Source: an uncultured Bacteriovoracaceae bacterium (GTDB taxonomy: Bacteria; Bdellovibrionota; Bacteriovoracia; Bacteriovoracales; Bacteriovoracaceae). Taken from it: 64,000 nucleotides of DNA. Where the stretch lies: contig CAKZUQ010000001.1 in the NCBI GenBank assembly GCA_937923325.1, positions 1-64,000 of the forward strand, in the 5' to 3' direction. Position numbers and translations under genes: made by a program. This document shows positions 18,370 to 28,000 of this stretch, piece after piece. Every line of letters starts with the position of its first letter. Position 1 is the stretch's first letter. Under the pieces are notes generated by a model. That model was not told where the DNA came from and ran no database searches. It saw nothing but the letters and a program-made list of their open reading frames with translations.

Positions 18370-19169
18370 CTTTGTCCATGATCTGTTGACTCAAAGATTT
18401 TATCTGCAGACTTTGCAACAAAACCTTTATAAAGTTCACCATTATCCATCGGGTATCTTTTAGCAAACTCAAAATAACAAGACGGGATAACTAATTCTTT
18501 GTCTGAAAATTTTACTTTTACATTATCTGCTAATGTTGAAGATTGCTCAAGACATACTTGTGTACTTCCTTTAACCTCTCCTCCACTATTATTTAATTTG
18601 AATCCATTCTCTTTTAAAAATGCATTTAAATTTAAAATATCATCAAATTGAGTTAAAGCATTGATTGAAACAGTAAAGTGATTTGGTCTAAACCCAATCG
18701 CCGCAACCCATGAACCATAGTCACTTTCTTTTTTAAGTATCTCATACTCTTGAGTCGATAATTCCCAAGGTCTTCCCATAGAAGAGAAGTCAAAACTAGA
18801 AATTGTTTCATCATCAACTTGATGAACAAGCTTATTAACGATTGTGTTAAACTCAGGAGAAAATTCTTCAAGTAAAAGCTCTGATATAAAGATCAAAGGC
18901 ATATTTTCATCAGGATGAATAAAGTGCTTTGCTTTTAGTTTTTTTTCTTCGAAATCATAATCACCACCAAATACATATCCACTATCAGTAAAAGCTTTAG
19001 CAACTTTATCCACGTTTAACTTAGGATGATTAAAAGTCCTTAAAGCAATATGATCATTAACAACTGTATCTCCATTAGACTCAATTAAGTTCACTATTTT
19101 CTGAGCTTGAGGGTTTAAAGCAACATAGTCTATCCACATTTTATCTAATAGATCTTCAATCTTTTTCAT
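18366..19169 (-). CDS. 2-oxoadipate dioxygenase/decarboxylase-type protein (DUF1338, HglS-like)
   Basis: 267 residues of the DUF1338 family, whose characterised member HglS converts 2-oxoadipate to D-2-hydroxyglutarate in lysine catabolism. Putative Fe(II) ligands are H40 (NDHIALR), H164 (RPNHFTVSIN) and E234 (YFEFAKRYP). R44, four residues after H40, matches the substrate-binding Arg of HglS. It is a short form (HglS is about 460 residues). It is transcribed divergently from astD, with starts 190 bp apart, which supports a shared amino-acid catabolic role. Confidence 0.75.
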   Translation of the reverse strand: MKKIEDLLDKMWIDYVALNPQAQKIVNLIESNGDTVVNDHIALRTFNHPKLNVDKVAKAFTDSGYVFGGDYDFEEKKLKAKHFIHPDENMPLIFISELLLEEFSPEFNTIVNKLVHQVDDETISSFDFSSMGRPWELSTQEYEILKKESDYGSWVAAIGFRPNHFTVSINALTQFDDILNLNAFLKENGFKLNNSGGEVKGSTQVCLEQSSTLADNVKVKFSDKELVIPSCYFEFAKRYPMDNGELYKGFVAKSADKIFESTDHGQS

Positions 19170-19331
19170 TGTTTATCTCCATTCTTTCATTTTTTTTCAA
19201 TTTACATTAGTTTCCTTCAAAAATCCTCAAAAATTCCTCTAAATCTCCAGGAATAATTCAAAAAATGTGTAAAATTAGACTGATTTTTGCGACTAAATAT
19301 TCTATAAAGATAGGTATAAAAGATTATAAAG

Positions 19332-19346
19332 GTGTGCGGTGCACAC
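19332..19346. promoter_or_regulatory. Perfect palindrome GTGTGC-GGT-GCACAC upstream of astD
   Basis: A 6+3+6 inverted repeat, unusually GC-rich for this genome, ends one nucleotide before the AAGGA site and 13 nt before the astD ATG (19360). It could be a repressor operator in the divergent 18366/19360 promoter region or an mRNA hairpin next to the ribosome-binding site. Confidence 0.45.
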
Positions 19347-19359
19347 AAAGGATTCAATA

Positions 19360-20892
19360 ATGGAATGTACTCTACGAGGTGACTATTTTAACGGTCAATT
19401 TTCTCACTCACAAGGATTATCAGAAAGCGACACAAAGACAACTGATGAGCAAATAACTAAGTACTGCCCAGGAGACCTTACAAATAAACTATGGGATGCT
19501 AAAATCTCATATGAAAATATAGATAAAGTTGTAGACTCGGCAATTTTAGGTTTTAATTTTTGGAGAAAGTTAGAATTATCTGAAAGAGTTGAATATTTAA
19601 AAAAATTCCAAGAACAAGTTATCAAAAGAAAAGACGAAATTGGAACAGCTATTGCTCTTGAAACTGGTAAACCGTTATGGGAATCTATGACAGAGGCCGG
19701 AGCTTTAGCAGCCAAAGTTAATATTACAATTGGAGACTCTCTCAAAAGAATTGAAACAAAAACAATTGCTCAGGTTCTTCCAAGTATAGATGGCCATATT
19801 ATAAAAAAACCACTTGGTCCTAGTTTAGTTATTGGTCCTTTTAACTTTCCTTGCCATTTGGCCAATGGACAAATACTTGCTGCTCTTTTAACGGGAAATA
19901 GTATTATTTTCAAGCCAAGTGAGAAAACAATATATTCATCTCAATTATTAATTGAGTGTTTTCATGGCGCTGGATTTCCAGATGGTGTTATTAATTTAAT
20001 AAACGGTACTGTAAAAACGACACAAGACATCATTAAGCATCCAGCAATTAAAGGCATCTACTTTACAGGTTCTGTTCCAGTTGGAAAAAAGATCTTAGAA
20101 GCTGTTGGTACGGACCTTACAAAACTTGTTGCACTAGAACTTGGTGGAAAAAACTCAACAATTTTACATAAAGATACAAATATTGATCATGCTCTACCAG
20201 AACTTTTAAGAGCGTGCTATCTTTCTTCTGGCCAACGATGCACTTCAACTTCAATGGTTATAATTCACAAGTCTATAGAGCAAGAGTTTATTGATAAATT
20301 CAAGGCCATAACTGAAAAAATTATTATTGATCACCCAACTGAGTTCAAAGAACTACCTTTTATGGGTCCATTAATTGATGAAGCTGCAGCAAATACCTAT
20401 AAGGACTTCTGTAAACTAGGAACTCAAAATGGTGCAGAAGATATTGTTGGATTAAAAGACTTAGATATTGGTTTCAAAGGACATTATGTCAATCCAACAA
20501 TTCATTACTTAAAAGAAGGTAGTGCCGTCAAAGAGAACCCATTTACACAAGAAGAAATCTTTGGACCAAACTGTACATTCACTCCATATGAAGACATAGA
20601 AGATGCTATCAATATTGCCAATGTATCAGATTATGGTCTAGCAGCGAGTGTATTCACTCAAGAACAAGATATCTATAAATTATGTCTAAGAGACATCGAC
20701 TCTGGAATCATAAACTTAAACCGTTCAACAGTTGGCGCTAGTAGTAGGCTTCCCTTTGGTGGTGTAAAAAATTCTGGGAATCATCACCCAGCTGCTGTTA
20801 GTATGGTTGATCACACCGTTTCAACTGTTGCTAGTTTAGAGACTTTAGATAACAGCTCTACTATCAATGATGTAAAAGGTTTAAGAAATTAA
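19360..20892 (+). CDS. astD: N-succinylglutamate 5-semialdehyde dehydrogenase-type aldehyde dehydrogenase
   Basis: 510 residues from ATG 19360 (AAGGA 7 nt upstream); an in-frame GTG at 19339 lies inside the palindrome and is less likely. An NAD-dependent aldehyde dehydrogenase: FNFPCHLANGQILAALL, ELGGKNSTI with the general-base Glu, and GQRCTST with the nucleophilic Cys. The C-terminal ASSRLPFGGVKNSGNHHPAA is characteristic of AstD. It oxidises succinylglutamic semialdehyde in the AST pathway; related enzymes accept other semialdehydes such as allysine. It is the first gene of a run with the MFS transporter. Confidence 0.85.
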   Translation: MECTLRGDYFNGQFSHSQGLSESDTKTTDEQITKYCPGDLTNKLWDAKISYENIDKVVDSAILGFNFWRKLELSERVEYLKKFQEQVIKRKDEIGTAIALETGKPLWESMTEAGALAAKVNITIGDSLKRIETKTIAQVLPSIDGHIIKKPLGPSLVIGPFNFPCHLANGQILAALLTGNSIIFKPSEKTIYSSQLLIECFHGAGFPDGVINLINGTVKTTQDIIKHPAIKGIYFTGSVPVGKKILEAVGTDLTKLVALELGGKNSTILHKDTNIDHALPELLRACYLSSGQRCTSTSMVIIHKSIEQEFIDKFKAITEKIIIDHPTEFKELPFMGPLIDEAAANTYKDFCKLGTQNGAEDIVGLKDLDIGFKGHYVNPTIHYLKEGSAVKENPFTQEEIFGPNCTFTPYEDIEDAINIANVSDYGLAASVFTQEQDIYKLCLRDIDSGIINLNRSTVGASSRLPFGGVKNSGNHHPAAVSMVDHTVSTVASLETLDNSSTINDVKGLRN

Positions 20893-22090
20893 AAAAGAGA
20901 ATTATTTTGTTTTTCTACTAGCTGCAATACAGTTTTCACATATTGTAGACTTTGTTGTTTTGATGCCACTTGGGCCAGTTTTGATGAGGGACCTAAACAT
21001 AACACCTCTTCAATTTGGCTCATTAGTATCATCATACAATATTAGTGCAGCAATTACTGGATTAATATACGGTTTAGTTGCTGACAGGTATGGAAGAAAG
21101 CTCATGATGGAGATCAACTTCGTAGGCTTTATTACAGGAACTATCTTCTGTGGACTATCTAATAGCTTTGAAGCCTTACTTATATCAAGAATTATTGCCG
21201 GAGGCTTTGGAGGAACTCTAACAGCTGTTGTCCTAGCAATGGTAACAGACTTAATTCCTTTCCAAAGACGAGGAAAGGCCATGGGTACAGTTATGTCCGC
21301 TTTCAGTGTGGCATCAGTCCTAGGTGTTCCACTAGGTTTATTAATAGCTGAGAAATATTCTTGGCATATAACTTTTTATTTCATAGCTTTTTTCTCTATT
21401 GCTGTTCTGCTACTAAGTTCATTAAGCTTTCCTAAGTTAAATGAACATGTACAGATAACTTCTGCTCTAGAGAATTTAAAACGAGTTTTAAACTTGTTAT
21501 TCAAAGTTGATTACTTAAAGGCATATGCCTTAATTTTTTTAAACGTATTTTCTTTATTTACTATTATCCCTTACCTATCGCCTTATGCAGTAAAAAATAT
21601 TGGAATCCTAGAGACAGATTTAAAATATATGTATTTAATAGCAGGATTTTTTACAATTATAACTGCTCGTATTTTTGGTAAGGCCACAGATCATTTTGGG
21701 GCTGTAAAAGTTCTATCCTTTGTTGCTGTTATTTCATGTATCCCAATATACTTCTACACCAATGCAGGAAAAATGGAGTTACCTTTATTCATTGCAATGA
21801 GTACTTTCTTTATGACACTAGTATCAGGAAGAATGATTCCTCTTATGACCATGACTTCTGAAATATGCTTGCCTCAAGACAGAGGTACATATATGGGGCT
21901 ATTAAACTCTATACGCTCTTTAGGCTCTGCACTTGCAACACTTTTTGCTGGATTATTTATTGTAGAAGCTACTGATGGTATTTTAACTGGCTTTCATAAA
22001 ATCGGTTATTTCTCTGTAACCTTTTCCATAATTTTGATCTTTGGTGCTATTCATATAAATTCAATACTTATAAGGAATAAAAGTGAGTAA
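20888..22090 (+). CDS. Major facilitator superfamily (DHA1-type) transporter with atypical start
   Basis: About 400 residues with roughly 12 hydrophobic segments. The signature between TM2 and TM3 is GLVADRYGRKLMM, and TM1 reads LAAIQFSHIVDFVVLMPLGP. TM1 begins well upstream of the first in-frame ATG (20963) or TTG (20960), and the frame is open back to 20885. The only plausible start I find is ATT at 20888, 8 nt after an AAAAGG (20874-20879), overlapping the astD stop as ATTAA. Substrate unknown; coupling to astD suggests an amino acid or related metabolite. A sequencing indel could also explain the missing start. Confidence 0.75.
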   Translation: MKKENYFVFLLAAIQFSHIVDFVVLMPLGPVLMRDLNITPLQFGSLVSSYNISAAITGLIYGLVADRYGRKLMMEINFVGFITGTIFCGLSNSFEALLISRIIAGGFGGTLTAVVLAMVTDLIPFQRRGKAMGTVMSAFSVASVLGVPLGLLIAEKYSWHITFYFIAFFSIAVLLLSSLSFPKLNEHVQITSALENLKRVLNLLFKVDYLKAYALIFLNVFSLFTIIPYLSPYAVKNIGILETDLKYMYLIAGFFTIITARIFGKATDHFGAVKVLSFVAVISCIPIYFYTNAGKMELPLFIAMSTFFMTLVSGRMIPLMTMTSEICLPQDRGTYMGLLNSIRSLGSALATLFAGLFIVEATDGILTGFHKIGYFSVTFSIILIFGAIHINSILIRNKSE

Positions 22091-23114
22091 AAAGTTATTA
22101 GAAGTTTCAAACCTATCTCTTAGTTATAATGCACGAACTACCGCAGGTATCAGTGATATTAATTTCTCTGTAAATATAGGTGAATGTGTTTCTCTTATTG
22201 GGCCATCAGGTTCTGGGAAAACAACGACAGTTAAAATAATTGGTGACGAGTTACATGGACACACAGGTGAAGTCAAAAGCTTTGGTGGTTATAATGTTGC
22301 CTATGTCCCTCAAACAACTGAACTAAACTCACAACAAACAGTATTTGAAATTTTAGAAAATGAAATACATTATATAGAAGATACTGAAAAAAGAGCAAAC
22401 CAAGTAAGAAATGCATTAGCTCAACTAAATATAACAAATGAAATACACTCTAGACCAAGTGAGATATCTGGAGGGCAAAGGCAAAGAGTTATCATTGCTA
22501 AGGCTTTAGTAAAGAACCCGACTTTAATTTTATTAGATGAACCTTTTGGACATTTAGATGAAAGGCTACGCTTTGATTTAATGCAGGAGCTCTTTGAACT
22601 TTTTCAGGATCAAAAAATATCCGTTATTTGGGTAACTCACGAAACAAATGAAGCCTTATCCTTTTCAGATAAGGTTGTGGTTTTAAACTTTGGAAAAGTA
22701 CAACAAGTTGGCACACCAGAGCAGATATACAAAACACCAAAAAATATGTTTGTAGCTCAATTTTTTGGCCAAACAAACCTTATTGCAGGAAAAATATTAT
22801 CAGCAGACAAGACTGATCTTGTAGTTAAAGCTTTTAACAAAGAACTCATTATCCCCAATCACTCTAATTTCTCAGTAAAAGACCACGCTGACGCTTTACT
22901 TGTCATAAGACCAGAAGATATTAATTACTCGATAGATGGTAGCTATAAAGGCAAAGTATTAAATACTTTCTACAAAGGTTCTCACTATCTAATTGAAGTG
23001 AAAGAAACAACTGGCCTAGACTTATGGCTTAAAACAAAACGAAAATTCAAAGTTAATGATAAAATTCGATTTAATATCAATTATTCAAATATTTATTGTC
23101 TTGATGAGATTTAA
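22083..23114 (+). CDS. ABC transporter ATP-binding protein, PotA/spermidine-iron type
   Basis: 343 residues. Walker A is GPSGSGKTTT near residue 41, the signature reads EISGGQRQR, Walker B is LILLDEPFGHLDE and the switch His is in WVTHETNEA. The C-terminal part (about 230-343) is a TOBE-type regulatory domain. The family powers import of polyamines, iron or other small solutes. It starts at GTG 22083, overlapping the MFS gene by 8 bp, with AAGGA upstream. No permease or binding protein gene lies nearby, so it is an orphan ATPase here. Confidence 0.85.
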   Translation: MSKKLLEVSNLSLSYNARTTAGISDINFSVNIGECVSLIGPSGSGKTTTVKIIGDELHGHTGEVKSFGGYNVAYVPQTTELNSQQTVFEILENEIHYIEDTEKRANQVRNALAQLNITNEIHSRPSEISGGQRQRVIIAKALVKNPTLILLDEPFGHLDERLRFDLMQELFELFQDQKISVIWVTHETNEALSFSDKVVVLNFGKVQQVGTPEQIYKTPKNMFVAQFFGQTNLIAGKILSADKTDLVVKAFNKELIIPNHSNFSVKDHADALLVIRPEDINYSIDGSYKGKVLNTFYKGSHYLIEVKETTGLDLWLKTKRKFKVNDKIRFNINYSNIYCLDEI

Positions 23115-23116
23115 AA

Positions 23117-24013
23117 ATGAGTAAGTCCAGTAGTGAAAATCAAATTGGCTCAATCTATGGAGTGCTTGCTTTTACACTTTGGGGCTTATTCCCTTTTTAT
23201 TTTAAGGCCATTAACCACTTCAGCGCTCTTGAAATTACGGCCTATCGAATAATTTGGTCATTTTTAACATTATTTTTTTTTCTCGTTTTTAAGATAAGGT
23301 TTCTAGAAGTCGCAAGAGTAATTTTATTTGATGGACATGTGAAAAAGCTCTTCATTTCGACAATACTGATTGCTGTCAACTGGTTCCTTTTCATCTATGC
23401 CATTGAACAGGATCAAATATTACAAACTAGTTTTGGCTATTTTATATCTCCTCTTATCAGTGTTTTACTTGGAGTATTTGTTCTGAAAGAACGGATAAAT
23501 TCAATCAGGGTCTACGCTGTTATTTTGTTAATTATGAGCATTCTTTTACAGTCTTTTGCCTATACAATTTTTCCTTGGATATCAATCGTCATTGCAATTA
23601 CTTTTTCTCTATATGGGTTAACTAGAAAATACATCCCTATTGGATCTGTTGATAGTGTCACATTTGAAACCTTTGCTCTTTTTATTCCAAGTTTTATCAT
23701 ATTATTTCAAATCGAAGCCTCTGGCGAAGGTCATTACTTACAAGCTTCAAGCTTAGACCATATTCTTCTTTTATGCTCCGGTTTAATTACAATTTCCCCA
23801 ATGATTTTATTTACAGCAGCGGCAAAAAGAATTCCAATATCAAGCTTAGGTTTTATTCAATTTATAGCACCAAGCTTACAATTTATAATTGCAACCGTAT
23901 ATTTTAACGAAGAAATGAGTATCATCAAGTGGATTTCATTTTCTTTGATATGGATTGCCTGTATATTAGTAGGGCTAGATAGCCTACAGAAACAAAATAG
24001 GAGTAAGAAATAA
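23117..24013 (+). CDS. rarD: EamA/RarD-family membrane transporter
   Basis: 298 residues, about ten transmembrane helices, DMT superfamily. RarD features are the N-terminal GVLAFTLWGLFPFYFKAI, EITAYRIIWS, and GYFISPLISVLLGVFVLKER. The biological substrate of RarD is uncertain. It begins 2 bp after the ABC gene, and its stop overlaps the aroC start by one base (TAATG), so it lies in the same operon. Confidence 0.85.
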   Translation: MSKSSSENQIGSIYGVLAFTLWGLFPFYFKAINHFSALEITAYRIIWSFLTLFFFLVFKIRFLEVARVILFDGHVKKLFISTILIAVNWFLFIYAIEQDQILQTSFGYFISPLISVLLGVFVLKERINSIRVYAVILLIMSILLQSFAYTIFPWISIVIAITFSLYGLTRKYIPIGSVDSVTFETFALFIPSFIILFQIEASGEGHYLQASSLDHILLLCSGLITISPMILFTAAAKRIPISSLGFIQFIAPSLQFIIATVYFNEEMSIIKWISFSLIWIACILVGLDSLQKQNRSKK

Positions 24014-25008
24014 TGCGTGGAAATACTTTTGGAAAACTTTTAAGCATTACAACATTCGGTGAATCTCACGGAGAAGCCCTCGGAGTTATAATTGATGGCG
24101 TTCCAGCGAATATAAATTTCTCTTTAGAGAATTTAGTTCAAGAACTCGATAGACGAAGGCCTGGTAGATTAAAAGTAAGTACAGCTAGGAATGAATCGGA
24201 TTTCCCTGAGATTCTTTCAGGTATTTTTGATGGGAAAACTCTAGGCACTCCAATTACTGTTATAGTTAAAAACTCTAATCAACGCAGTGAAGATTATAGC
24301 CAATTGAAAAATCAATACAGACCAGGCCATGCAGATAAGACTACTGAGTTTAAATATGGTCTTAGAGATCACAGAGGTGGAGGGAGGGCCAGTGGCCGCG
24401 AAACTCTTGCTAGAGTAATCGGTGGTTATTTCGCTTCTTTAATTATACCTGATACGATTTTCAATTCTAAAATATCAAGGTTAGGACCAATTTCCTCAAA
24501 AAAGACTAATTTTAACTCTCATTCAAAGCTAGGCTTACTAGACCCAAGCCTTGAAGATGAAGTCACAAGTCTTCTTATGGAATATAAAGAAAATGGCGAG
24601 TCTTGTGGAGGGGAAGTTTTAGTAAAGATTCAGAACTCTCCCCTAGGCCTTGGAGAGCCAGTATTTGATAAGCTTAAAGCAGACTTAGGAAAGGCTTTAT
24701 TAAGTATAGGCTCTTGCATGGGTGTTAGCTTTGGTAGAGGCCAAGATTTTATACACCTACTCGGATCTGAAATATCAAAAGACTCATCTAACTTTGGTGG
24801 TATAGAAGGTGGGATTTCTAATGGTGATGATATATTCATTCAATTAGTATTTAAAGCCCCATCTACTGTTGGAGAGAAAGCAAAACAAGGAAGACATGAC
24901 CCCTGTATTCTGCCTAGAGTATTGCCTGTGGTAGAGTCTATGTGCAAGTTAACTATTGCTGATCATTATTTAAGACAAAATGCTTATCAAGTAAAAAAGC
25001 CCGACTAA
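24013..25008 (+). CDS. aroC: Chorismate synthase
   Basis: 331 residues; makes chorismate from EPSP, the last shikimate step, and needs reduced FMN. Signatures: GESHGEALGVIIDGVPA (residues 17 on), RRRPGRLKVSTARNESD, the FMN/EPSP region YRPGHADKTTEFKYG and DHRGGGRASGRET, and the C-terminal RHDPCILPRVLPVVESM. It is slightly shorter than the usual 350-400 residues but complete. It is the last gene before a strong bidirectional terminator. Confidence 0.95.
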   Translation: MRGNTFGKLLSITTFGESHGEALGVIIDGVPANINFSLENLVQELDRRRPGRLKVSTARNESDFPEILSGIFDGKTLGTPITVIVKNSNQRSEDYSQLKNQYRPGHADKTTEFKYGLRDHRGGGRASGRETLARVIGGYFASLIIPDTIFNSKISRLGPISSKKTNFNSHSKLGLLDPSLEDEVTSLLMEYKENGESCGGEVLVKIQNSPLGLGEPVFDKLKADLGKALLSIGSCMGVSFGRGQDFIHLLGSEISKDSSNFGGIEGGISNGDDIFIQLVFKAPSTVGEKAKQGRHDPCILPRVLPVVESMCKLTIADHYLRQNAYQVKKPD

Positions 25009-25023
25009 TGCGGGCTTTTTTTT
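24993..25023. terminator. Strong bidirectional intrinsic terminator
   Basis: Stem AAAAAAGCCCG / CGGGCTTTTTT with a 7-nt loop. It ends aroC on the plus strand and, through the mirrored T-run, the giant secreted-protein gene on the minus strand; it begins within the aroC 3' end. Confidence 0.9.
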
Positions 25024-28000
25024 ATTGTGATAATAGTTTTTTAAGTTCTGATTTTTTATCATTGGAAAGATTATCCTTCTTAGCTTTAAACTCTAGCCCA
25101 GGAACTTTCTTACCCTCTTCATCGTCTATTGTAGCTCTTTCTAAGATTAAATCCAAGTTTCTATAATATGCTTTCGAAAGAATTTTAAATATTGAGTCTG
25201 AATCATCTCTTTCAAACATCTCTTTACTCTTTAGAGCGCTATCTAGTAAATATGAATTTTTCAAACTATCCTGTAAGCCAGTTTTTATTGTATCGCTATC
25301 AGAAGAATTTGATCCAACTTTTGAGTTGTAACTACTATTTCCATACTGGCTACTATCAAATTTAAACTCAGGTACTTTATATTCTGCAACTTTAGACTTC
25401 TTTTTAGTCTCAGTTGCTGTTTTCGTCTTCGTATTAGTAGTTGAAGATCCTGTTATTCCAAATTGCTTTCCACCTACTGTTAAAGGCATAGTCCTTAATG
25501 GCTCCATGAATTTCTCTTTCCATTCTTGTTGAGCCGCAATTTTTTGTTTTCCTCTTTCAGTTGTACCAACAGTCTCCATATAGTGATCATAACGCTTTTT
25601 ATATTCAGCCTCACGTATCGCTTTCTTTGCGGCAGTCGCCAGTAAATCAGCTTCTCCTTGAGAGAAACCACTACTTGAATTCACTGAAGTACCATCAGCT
25701 CCAAAAATTCCATCAGGTAGCTTTCCAGCTTCAAAAAGAATTGCATTAAATGCTGTCATAAACTTCTTAGAATAAGCTACATTTTTACTACCATCACCCA
25801 TTTGAGCTTCAGCACAAACGTAATTTCCAGCATCATCTTTATCACATTTATAATCAGCTAGACGCTTGCGCCAATCTGATAGATAAAGGTCATACATTTC
25901 TCCATTTTTCATTGCCCTTAAAGCTGCTTTTGAGCCAACAATTCTTAAATTGAAAACAATTGCCTCAAAATAAGATGATAAGGCCATAGTTGGATAAGCC
26001 ATTTCATCACTTGCCGAGATAGATGGCCAATGAAAGTGATGTTGATAAACATACTCTTCAAAATGTTTAATATCTTCTGAATTTTCAAATAATAAACCAA
26101 ACCCAAGAACATGCTCATGCCCTTCTGGTAGGAAAATAGCTCCACAATCTTTTAAAGTAAGCATTTTTTGACCATCAGCTTCTGGCATTTTTGAACAAGA
26201 AGCATATTGTCTTACAGCATTTTTAACCTCTAATACATGACTTTCATTGAACAATTCAGGTAAAAATTCTCCATCTTGTAACTGAAATGCATCTTGAACC
26301 TTATCATTTAATAACATATCTTCATCTAAGAATTTTAATTTAACTGTCTTACTAGGCTTAGTGTCTATTAATTTTCCAATACCACACCAATAAGCTTTAT
26401 TAACGTCACCAATATCATTATTAGTACAGTCACTCCTACTAGTTCCAAACTTACCATTCATCCCAACAAAATTTGAGTCCAGCGTATAACTTGGGTTTGG
26501 CATAAACTCTGTAACTTTTGCATCAAGTAAGTAACGTAATTCAACTTTATCTTCATCAGGTCTAAAACCTGTTAAATGAATATTTCTAAAGCACACTCTA
26601 GAGGAAGCAAATACAGAACAAATTTTTCCAGTTTCACTTGGCGCTTTCATTTGATCTGACTCAGAAGAATTAAATCTTGGCCCAGTATAGTATCTTTTAT
26701 ACTCTTTATACTTCGTAAAGCATATCCAGTTTTTACAATACCAATCTCTTTTTACTTCATCGTGGACATTTCTTTCTAAGCCTTCACCGTAAATTGAGTT
26801 TTGAGCGACAGCTTGAGAGTAATTCTTTAGAGCTTCTTTATTATTACTGTCCTCAATACTAAGAGCAATTGCTCCAACTAAAGCTACGGCCCCGACAATT
26901 GCTCCTGCGACACCTGCAATAGCACCAGCAATTGCACCAATCACTGCACCACCTACTCCCATAGTTACAATTGTAAACGCAACAGCAACAACGACAACAA
27001 TGATTATAGCTAAAGCCTTTACCCAGCCAGCAGTTTTTTTGACTTTAAAATCATATAAGTGAATTGTATTTGGGCTAGATTGCTCCCACTCATTTTCTCG
27101 AATAAACTTTGCAAGTTCTTCAAGTTCAACTTCAAGTTTTGCATTATAGTCAAATCTTTTTAATTGAGCTTTGTTTCTAAGAGCTAAAAATTCTAGTAAT
27201 AATTTTTCACCTGCGATCCCGATAGCACCTAAGTCTGTATCAGTACCATCGGCTTCCTTAGTCTCTGTTGATGATTTATTCTCACTATCTTCTAAAGAAG
27301 TACTCTCATTACCAATATTCTCTAAATTTTTCCCGTCTATATCAGCAAGATTAGTAACATCAGAACATGAACTTTCAAAAAAACTAGCTTTCTCGGGAAA
27401 TTTACTCTTTCCAAAGGCCACAATACACTTACAGGTCATTTTTCTATTCATCTCTGCAAACTCTGCAATCTGTTCAGACCTAAAAAGCCTAAGATCATGG
27501 GCTACTTTCTGTGCTCTTTCATAAATGTTTTTTGATTGAGTTTTATCATACCAAAAATCTTGAGTTCCATTTCCAGAAAACAAGAACTCAAAACCTCTTA
27601 AGACAATTTCAGCATTCCTTTCATCTGGTTGAGCATCAAACCAAGAGTCATTGAAAGCATTAAATGTACAAGTATCAAAGTCAGAAACTGTCTTCGAAGT
27701 AATTGCTGTCATATTAAACTGAGCTTGATATTTCTCTCGTGTCCAAATCTCGCCAGTAGCTCCTTCTTTAATATTCTTATTAGCAATATCTTTATACATC
27801 AAATCAGCTTTCTTCATGCATTCATTGATTTCATCAGCTGAAGGATGAACTCCATCCTTAGGACTCATACATGTTCTATTTGCATTTGCTCGAGCTTGTT
27901 CCTCTTCTGCTGACAAACCCGATTCACAAGTCAGTCCAGGAATACAATTTATTGAATCTTCTGGATTAATTGAGTTTGGATCTACTGACTCTTGAGAGTG

